The translations under genes were made by a program, and so were the position numbers. The notes under the pieces were generated by a model. That model was not told the DNA's origin. It did not search any database and saw nothing but the letters and a program-made list of their open reading frames with translations. Positions 56,318 through 64,000 of a stretch of DNA of 64,000 nt are shown here, in pieces. Location of the stretch: the NCBI GenBank assembly GCA_032871835.1, contig CM065301.1:21857791-21921790 (forward strand), given 5' to 3'. This DNA comes from Dipteronia dyeriana. Its lineage: Eukaryota; Streptophyta; Magnoliopsida; Sapindales; Sapindaceae. Positions within the stretch are counted from its first letter, which is position 1; every line of letters starts with the position of its first letter.

Positions 56318-57637
56318 GAGTGCGTTTAGTACGAGGGACATGATAGGACAACGTGGGACAGTTTGTTCTTATCCCACGTTTGGCGCGTCCTTAGTATGGG
56401 ACAGGACGGGACAAAGTGGGATAAAAATCATAAAAAATTATCTCACCCAAGACCCTAGGACAACTTGTCCCATGTAGGGATGCACATTTATCCCCGGAGC
56501 CCAAATCCTAGCACTCCCACCCCTATTTGGGGATTTTTTTAGGGGGGAAATGGGGGGGGTGATTTTAATTCCCCATCCTCATCCCCATTTCTCCATTTCC
56601 CTCACAATTAAATTGAAATGGGGATAGAGATGGAGATCCCCATTTCCCCCAAAAGTATATAAATATAATTATAATATATTTGAATTATTTGAAACATTTT
56701 ATGTTGAATTTGTAATGCATTGATATTTTTTATTTATAATGAAATGTTTGTTTTTTTTAATTTAATTTATAATTTTTAGTTAAATATAGAAATAGAAAAA
56801 TGGGGGACCGGGGGATACGAGAAAACAGGAAAAAATGGGAAAAACGGGAAACTTGGGATGGGGATGGGGATGGGGGGACCTCCCCCCAAACATCTCCATC
56901 CCTATCCCTATCCCTATTTTCCGCAAATGGGGAAATGGGGAGGGGATGGGTATGAAGTGGGGATAGGGATGAGGGGATCTATATCCATCCTCATTCCCCA
57001 AACGTGCATATCTAGTCCCATGTCATGAGACAAATGTCAAAAAGACCAATTTACCATTTAAAATTTCAAACAATTACAATCATGTGCAATAAATTATATA
57101 TTAAATTATATATATATATATTATAATTACATATATATATATATTATAATTACATATATAGTATTATATTTTACATATATAGTATTATATTATATATATA
57201 TACATATTATATAAATATATATGTAATATAAATACAATATATTAATATTATTATTATGTATATAATAATATTATTGCCTATATATATTATTTATTGTACG
57301 TGTAGTAATCTTTAATATTATATATATATATATATATCTTTTAAATATATAATAATAATAATAATAATAATAATGTTTATTATATCATATATATATACTA
57401 ATATTTAATATTATGTATAATAATATATAATATTATAGTTTATGTTGTTATATATATATATATAAGAGGGGTACTCTGGTCATTTGAACCTTTTGTTCCG
57501 TCATGTCCCAACCATACCAAACGCATAATAGTACAGTTTATAGTTTTATCCAGACTTTCCAAACACAATATAGAACAACATGTCCAGTCCAATCCAGTCT
57601 CACCTTGTCATGTTTCATCTCCGTGCCAAACGCACCC
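56318..57637. mobile_element. Harbinger/Tourist-like element (family H2) in the Copia-2 LTR
   Basis: Ends GAGTGCGTTTAGTACGAGGG (left) and, read inward, GGGTGCGTTTGGCACGGAGA (right), with a perfect TAA duplication (56315-56317 and 57638-57640). Inner ends pair further (GGGACAGGACGGGAC; complement with GTCCAGTCCAATCC). Much of the centre is (TA)-rich (57100-57465). It carries a nested hAT MITE. No transposase. Confidence 0.82.
56475..57014. mobile_element. hAT MITE nested in the Harbinger-like element
   Basis: Perfect 8-bp duplication GTCCCATG (56467-56474 and 57015-57022). Ends TAGGGATGCACATTTATCCC and, read inward, TAGATATGCACGTTTGGGG. Both subterminal parts are rich in GGGGATGGGGA and its complement, typical of plant hAT MITEs. 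540 bp, no coding. Confidence 0.88.
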
Positions 57638-58445
57638 TAAGAAAACAGAATCGGTGTTTAATTTGGAATAGATCTTTTGGAGATTATTCCTGAATTAATT
57701 TCCATTATCATTAAAAACGTCATGCTCAAGTTATTTACATATCTATCTTCTGATTCGGTTTTCTACAATAAACCCTAGTATACTCTTTATAGAATACATT
57801 TTGAACATCATGAAATACAGAGAAAAAAATTTGATTTCTTTCTTGTTCTTTTCTTCTTTCGCTCTTGGTAAGTTGAAACTCGATTTGCGTTCGTTGAGAG
57901 TGATTGTGCTCTGCACGATTACTCTTAAATCGTTGTAGCCTAGGAGACAATCATTATACACATACTGTGTTACACAACAAAATTATCTTAAGGAGACTGT
58001 GAGAAACACGGGCCTCGATTTTCCTAACATATTAATTGACGTGTTGTTTATGTTTGTTATTCTTTCTGTTTTTTCCATATTCGAACCAAATTGTTTTTTA
58101 TCTACAAAAACAATCTTAAGGCAATTTTTACTTTTAACTTTTAAACGTTTTCTCTTCTTTAAACTTTCTGGTTTCTAGTACTGCTATAGATCGTGACAAA
58201 CTTGAGACGTCACTGGTTCGATTTTCAAATAATAAGAACTGTGGAAAATTAGGTTTATCAGACAATGATTTGGAAATCAATTTTGATTTCGAATGGGCAA
58301 TCGAGTCTATTTATCGGACACTGATTGTGATTTCTATTGTGAAATATGGAATCAATTGTTGATTCACTGATTTGATATCAACTAATTGATATCGGTGTTA
58401 TTATTTTCATGATTCTAAAACAATTGTGTTTTTGTTTTAGATATT

Positions 58446-59510
58446 ATGACGGATAAATCATACGTGAACTCAAGTTTTCCACTAGAGACTCCGAATGCTA
58501 ATTCAAGTGTGGGATTAGACACTTTGGCTGTGAACTCTTTGATTGTGGGCGAAATGCCCATTGTGTTGCCAAGTGTGGCAACAACGACTCCGGCCATCAA
58601 CTCAATTGTGAGAAACATGTCAGATTCAATGATGAGCTAGTATGTGAGTCAAGAGAATGTTCCAATGGTAAACCCCTATATAAATTTGGTTCAGTTACCG
58701 ATGAATCACATGGAGAAGATTGATAAGTTCAGTGGATCGAACTTTAAACGGTGGCAGCAAAAGATGTTTTATTTGACCACGTTGAACCTATCTAGGTTCT
58801 TGATTGAAGAAGTTCATAAACCCAATAGTTGTAAAGAGTGAGATGTTAAGGTATGAAATGTTATTGATGCATGGAACCATTCGGATTTTTTATACCAAAA
58901 CTACATATAGAACGAGCTATCATATTCTTTGTATATCGTATACTCTACAAAGAAAACAGCCAAAGAACTGTGTAAGTCGTTAGACCGAAAATACAAGACT
59001 AAGGATGTTGGATCCAAAAAGTTTATTATGGGCCGGTTTCTTGATTATAAGATGGTGGACTATAAGACAGTTTTGAGTCAAGTCCATGAGCTTTAGGTGA
59101 TTCTGCATGAGATTCATGTCGAATGGATGACCTTGAGTGAGACTTTGAGGTGGTGATATCTTTGAGAATCTACATCCTTCGTGGAAGGAGTTTAAGAACT
59201 ATCTCAAACACAAGCGAAAGGAGATAAAAATCGAGGATCTCATCCTCAAGCTTCGTATTGAAGTCGATCATAGGATGTTTGAGAAGAAAGATGTTAGTAT
59301 GCCTGAAGCAACGACTAATGTTGTGAAGCATGAGCAAAGTTCAAAATCTATGAAAAACAAGCCTGGGAAAGGAACCAAATTTGGTCCAAAGGGAGGAGTC
59401 TCTAATAAGCCAAAATTCCAAGGGAAGTGCTTCAAGCTTCAACTATGACAAGCTAGGTCACAAATCTTTTAAGTGTAGGTTGCCAAAGAAGAAGAAGAAT
59501 CATGAGGCAA
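58446..59510 (+). pseudogene. Copia-2 gag remnant
   Basis: Frames from 58446 and 58644 give a gag with EKIDKFSGSNFKRWQQKMFY (58710-58769), then frame changes. The degraded zinc knuckle SFNYDKLGHKSFKC (59431-59472) lacks the first two cysteines of CCHC. A basic KKKKNHEAK tail follows. Several stops (58638, 58839 and others). Confidence 0.75.
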
Positions 59511-59639
59511 AAGTGGTTGCTGGGATTTCAAAAGATGCCTCAGAGATCAATCATTCTGCAGTTGTGACAAACAAACCTAGTTCGGTCAAACCCGAGGGAG
59601 TGGTGGTTAGATACTTGGGCCACTTGCCATATATGCTCT

Positions 59640-60560
59640 GTTAAGGTGATGTTCAATACGTTGGAAGCAGTGGAAAATGGGGAAAAGTTGTATATGGGAA
59701 ACTCAGCCACATCTGACATAGAGGGACGTGGTCAAGTCGTTCTCAAGATGACCTCTGGTATAACCCTAAACTTGAACAATGTGTTGTATGTACCTGAAAT
59801 TCACAAGAACTTGGTGTCTGGTTTGTTGCTACCAATGGTTAAGATAGTGTTTAAATCAAACAAAGTAGTTTTGACTAAGCAGAGAACTTATGCGGGTAGG
59901 GGTTACGTAACTAAAGGGCGTTTTAAGCTCAATATATCTGTTGTTAAAATAACAATCAATAAAGATAATGCTTGAGTCTTCCCAATTTATGACATGGTAG
60001 ACTATGACACGTTAATTATGATACTTTGCGTAGACTAATTAACTTAAATCATATTCATACTTTTAATATTGATCCCAAACATAAGTGTAAAGTTTCCGTT
60101 GAAGCAAAACGAACAAGATCATCATTTCAAACTATTGATAGGAAATCTGAACCCCTTGATTTAATTCGTAATGATATTTGTGATTTGAAATTTGTTCAAA
60201 CAAGAGGTGGCAACAAATATTTTATCACATTTATCGATGGTAGCACCAAATACTACTATGTATATTTGTTAAGATGAAGTTATAGAGAAGTTTAGTCTCT
60301 ATAAACTAAAGTTGATTCTAAAAACCTAAAGTTGAGAATCATCTCAACAAGAAAATCAAGATACTATGAAGCGACTGAGGGGTGAGTATAAAGTACCGTT
60401 TGGTGAATTCTGTGCACAACACGGAATCATACATCAAACCACAACACTTTATTCCCCTTAGCAAAATCGCATTGCTGAAAGGAAAAATTGTACATTGAAA
60501 AGAACGAATTGCATGTCATTGGTTGAACTTATCCAAACATTCATTTGAAAATTCAAATGG
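59640..60560 (+). pseudogene. Copia-2 protease/integrase remnant
   Basis: Frame 59646 contains NSATSDIEGRGQVVLKMTSG, then NLNNVLYVPEIHKNLVSG, the copia block that follows the protease active site. Frame 60026 has DKHKCKVS-like finger remains and EPLDLIRNDICDLKF..GGNKYFITFIDGSTK, the start of the integrase core. HGIIHQTTTLYSP follows near 60418. Stops and frame changes throughout, and the sequence breaks off near 60560. Confidence 0.75.
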
Positions 60561-60764
60561 GGTAGCTTTGGGATTTCGGGATAGAGTTGCTTTATAAAAA
60601 TATTTCCCTTCTCTTTTATCAATTCACCACTCATATTGGCATGCTCTTGATGGCATACAGCTATTCATATAGGGTAGACTTCATTGTTGGGTACTTTACC
60701 ATCTTTGATCGTTTTGCATTTGGGTTCAACAATACTTCTTGAAGAAGGTCGGCTGATTGTTTGA

Positions 60765-61617
60765 GGGGTCATTTGTTTTTTTTGTCTGAATACTGAACAA
60801 TCCTGAATTTTTCTAATGACTGAATAGAGACTGAAATCTGAACCTGAATGACATGTTTATTTTTTTTTCCTCACATCTGAATGTATTGTCAACACGTTTG
60901 TTTTTTAAAAGTAAAATTGTCTGAATTTTTCTAATGACTGAATAGGGACTGAAATCTGAACCTGAATGACATGTTTATTTTTTTTTCCTCACATCTAAAT
61001 GTATTGTCAACACGTTTGTTTTTTAAAAGTAAAATTGTCTGAATATAAGTAATTTTACATTTATACATATGTTAAACAATTATACATATAATATGGAATA
61101 AAAAAAATACAAAAATAATAATTATATATGAACACATATGATAATGATCTCCATCCTTGATTACAAACAAACTTCATTTTTCTAAGAAAAGAAAATGATT
61201 TTTTTTTCTAAAAATAAAAAGGATATCAAGAAACTCGCACAAAAAACTCTAATATATATATTATAATAAATATCGATATTAAACATAAATATGAATAGTG
61301 ATTAGGGTTCTTTTTTATTTTTAAAGCTACTTAAAATAAATAATATATTAAAATAAATATTTCTATACCATATGTAATTTTGATGAAATTGAAACTATAT
61401 TATATATGGGGGATAGTATCGAAAGAAAATATTTTAGATTGCATTTAATGCAATTCAATTATTTACAATTACGTTAAAAGTCATGATTTTTTACTTTTTA
61501 TTTTAAGTTGTTTTTTAGGATTTTTAAATTGTTTGATCACTTAAAAAAACAAACAAAATAACTTAATAATTATTATTCAGATCCATTAAGTTTTAAATGG
61601 AAAAAATAAACGATCCC
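60765..61617. mobile_element. Harbinger-like MITE (family H3)
   Basis: Ends GGGGTCATTTGTTTTTTTTG (left) and, read inward, GGGATCGTTTATTTTTTCC (right). Flanks TGA and TAA only loosely fit a 3-bp duplication. Subterminal CTGAAT/ATTCAG motifs occur at both ends. It includes an internal tandem duplication. Confidence 0.55.
60803..61038. repeat. 118-bp tandem duplication in MITE H3
   Basis: CTGAATTTTTCTAATGACTG and the following 98 bases occur twice (60803 and 60921) with only a few differences (AGAGACTG against AGGGACTG, ATCTGAA against ATCTAAA). Confidence 0.9.
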
Positions 61618-62283
61618 TAAGTGTCTTAAACATCGCTGCCGATGATATCTTAAGACCATGAGTATCTTCCAACCACCTCACAAGACCATACGGATCTTCT
61701 AACCATTAATTAATTATTAATGTAGTGCATACTTTAACCTCTATACCACTTGCACTAAGGATAGTTAAGTGAAAACAATAATTTTTATAACTATGCCTCC
61801 GTTAAGTTATAACCTCCCCATAGTAATAAAATTAGTTTTCTCCCACCATTATAACTATAGAGATGTTTACTATAATTAAATATAAAATTAAAAAATTCTA
61901 TACATCAATGAAAGAGAACTTTGTGCCAAGACATGAAATCTAATCTTGGATTGAAAAATGAATAAAAAGAATAAAGAAAAATAAATAAAAAGTAACTAAA
62001 TAATTTACTAAAATTATTCATCCCTTCATTAGACATCACATTTGTGACTTGTCTATGTTCAAAATTCTCATGTTTAGCTAAATCTCATTTTCTTTTGTAT
62101 CAAATCCCGTGTTATTAATCAAAGAAAAAACATATATTTAACAATCGAAACACCTATAATTTAATTTCAAAAAATGTTTCAGCTAAAGGAATTACAGCTG
62201 CAACCTTCACACGAAAATACAGTGAGATACACAAACTTTCCATCAACAAAAACCACTAAGAGAGCAATTTGAGATCATGCCAA
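61618..62283. other. 3' flank of the MnmA gene, no gene seen
   Basis: AT-rich. The part next to 62283 should hold the 3' UTR of the minus-strand thiouridylase gene. No confident polyadenylation signal or further element was identified. Confidence 0.45.
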
Positions 62284-63915
62284 TTACAATAGCTGTTGCC
62301 ATCTCTCTTTAAGCTTTTGCAGCCAATTCATGGGAATACTAGGCTCTGCTGTTTCTTCCTTTGAAACACCATTTTGGGTATTGACCAAACCTCTACTGAT
62401 TTCATCATCTTTATGATCAGACTCCTTTACAGGAATCTCTGGTTTTACTTTTATCTTAACTGGTTTCCCGAGCTTTGATTTATCTTCCATTCTTGCAATC
62501 TCGAGAGCTTTTTCACACACAGGAAAACCCTGATCATCCCAGGACTCCAATATCACACCAGAGCCTATGCATTTTCTTCCCTGGTAGAAGGCTGCAAACT
62601 GCCCGGCTGCCAGACCTTGATCATCTTCTGACAAGTGAACAACTACAATGTCTTCATGACCATCTTCGCCATGTTCAAACGTTAAACTGCAATTGTAGAA
62701 ACCAGGACCGTGTCTGACCTGATGAATTCCAGGTACACAAGTTTTAAATGTTAGACAATTAATGGAGACTGTCGGTGCATAAAATTACCGTGACCGATCA
62801 TCATACGTAACAAATACTACACATTTGATAAATTGAAATTCTAAAAATTCCTGTGTTTATTTCAAAAAAAATAAAAAATCTAACGTGTTAAATCTGGACT
62901 TCTCAAAACCCTAATGTGTTAAACCATCGGAATAAAGTTATATACATGTAAGTTCAGTTTTACAGTTGGCAAGCCTTTAACTTGCACAACATGCAGTAAA
63001 GAGTGTGTTGATGAGAGCTTAAACTATTTGACTACTAACTGAAATTGTTCATCTGCGGGAACTTTTGCATACCATTATTGTTTCTGCACAGCCAGAAGGA
63101 AATAAAAACATAACTAAAGCAATCAATGATGAGAAACATTTTTCTACCTTACACTGAAGCTGACCAATCTCCTTCGAAGGCAATCCACTGAACCATTTCA
63201 AAGAGCCAACACGAAATAGACGCCTTTTCTTGTCAAATGAATAATAATTTCGTGACACAAACACTACATTGTTCTTAACATCCTTCTCAACAACATACCT
63301 GCATAAAATTTAACATGTAAACCCTTAAGCAATGCAACTGAAGATGAACCTAACAAGGAACAAAAGTAGAAAACCCTAATTTGTGTGCCTAAGGTTAAGA
63401 CAATACTAAAACTAGGTTAACGATATGCATCTTCAAGGTTATGAAGTTATCAAAAGTTAGAAAGGACATTTAAGTTGAATCCATTATTAGAACCACAACA
63501 TTATAAAGAAACACATATTAGTAGAACAGTACAGATAAGCAATGAGAGCATACCATGGCCCTCCAGGGAGACGTAGACCTTGGCGTTGACCAATTGTGTA
63601 GAACCAAAATCCGCGATGCTTCCCAAGGAAGTCTCCCGACTCAGCTTCCACTATGATACCTTCCATCTCCCCAATGTGTCGTGCAACAAAATCACTGAAT
63701 TTTATCTAGAAAGATTATTGTAAGAGGAATGAGGTGAGATCATAAATTCATAACAAGTAACATAATGATGGGAACCAAAATGATCCTTTGAAGAAATGAA
63801 AGAACTTGAATCAACAGCACATGAAACATACCTTTCCAAGGAAGCATATTCCTTGTGAATCCTTTCTGTCTTTGTTAGGCAAATCGAACTTTGCTGCAAG
63901 CTTTCGAACATCATC
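62284..63915 (-). CDS. tRNA-specific 2-thiouridylase, MnmA type, 3' four exons (5' part beyond the window)
   Basis: Enzyme that thiolates U34 in the wobble position of Lys/Glu/Gln tRNAs. The plant MnmA-type protein is expected in mitochondria and/or plastids. Exons on the minus strand: 63915-63832, 63705-63554, 63298-63148, 62718-62284, all with GT/AG borders and consistent phase. Visible motifs: [18 protein letters not shown] (the second catalytic cysteine in GICF), [37 protein letters not shown], and the C-terminal barrel [20 protein letters not shown]. The N-terminal ATP-pyrophosphatase P-loop (SGGVDSS) and first catalytic cysteine must lie upstream of 64000. A hydrophilic tail of about 65 residues after [18 protein letters not shown], ending [13 protein letters not shown], is longer than in bacterial MnmA. 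Confidence 0.93.
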
Positions 63916-64000
63916 CTGCAGATAATTTGGCAAAGAAGTTTATAACAATAATAATCGAAAAGAACAAAACAAAAACGAAAAATAGATGTATGCAAAAATT

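Larger units (their letters stand above)
55816..60560 (+). mobile_element. Copia-2: 3'-truncated copia retrotransposon, degenerate
   Basis: Starts TGTTGGAATTATTGTGATAA with an LTR-like region including a TATA-like AGTATATAAGTAG (56045). It is interrupted by a Harbinger-like element (56318-57637) and then continues with the leader and coding remains from 58446. The coding order gag, protease region, GAG-pre-integrase, integrase marks copia. It ends near 60560 in the integrase core. Reverse transcriptase and the 3' LTR are absent. The exact 5' LTR end and primer-binding site were not found. Confidence 0.7.

Noticed and set aside
1..64000. tRNA or rRNA genes
   Set aside because: No cloverleaf-like or rRNA-like sequence was recognised; the TATCAGAGC matches are retrotransposon primer-binding sites.

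Overview
The window is plant nuclear DNA, from a dicot-like genome. It is AT-rich, it has spliced genes with GT/AG introns, and most of its length is transposable elements. Two conserved single-copy host genes can be read. The first, complete, is a plastid-type double GTPase Der/EngA on the minus strand (12 coding exons, 49894 to 41407, 650 codons). The second is the 3' half of an organellar tRNA 2-thiouridylase (MnmA type), also on the minus strand (62284-63915), running off the right edge. A third, unrecognised small acidic gene family ('gene X') is present as a local series of decayed copies (4.6, 14.0-14.4, 14.8 and 38.5-38.9 kb).

Layout. 1-38.2 kb: gene X copies and their flanks, cut up by insertions. 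These are three Mutator-like elements (MULEs) of the Ulp1-protease-carrying (Kaonashi/KI-like) type: A (partial, 1-2586), B (20660-28672) and C (28981-38155, with a perfect 10-bp target duplication). With them are a short non-coding derivative D (2832-4436), a copia element on the minus strand (5448-13822), and an older LTR element (14894-20302) that itself holds a 1.6-kb MULE-like element (17273-18902, perfect 10-bp TSD) and a foldback MITE (15700-15924). 38.2-41.1 kb: gene X copy 3, a Harbinger/Tourist-like element and a hAT-like element. 41.4-49.9 kb: Der. 50-61.6 kb: a second TE block with a hAT-like remnant, LTR-like pieces, two oppositely oriented Helitron Pif1-helicase fragments (one split by a Harbinger-like element), a broken copia with gag/integrase remains, and a Harbinger-like element holding a hAT MITE with a perfect 8-bp TSD. 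62.3 kb to the end: MnmA.

How the parts work together. Each of the two full MULEs has two convergent genes: a MURA-type transposase (MuDR domain, MULE DDE domain, SWIM finger, CCHC knuckles) and a DUF1985 + Ulp1/C48 cysteine-protease gene. Between each terminal inverted repeat and each start codon lies an array of about 20-21-bp units. The core is A(5-6)GCTCGATC in A, B and D and A(5)GTTCTCGATC in C, and within each coding element the units at both ends read in the same direction relative to the element. This two-ended, element-specific array system is the least expected structure in the window. D, which keeps the ends and arrays but has no gene, is built as four successive long foldbacks of the same motif. 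A Mu-killer-like hairpin or siRNA source is one testable reading of it.

Limits: exon borders were placed by eye from splice motifs and protein continuity. Family names rest on recognised motifs, not on searches. Element edges without a stated TSD are approximate.
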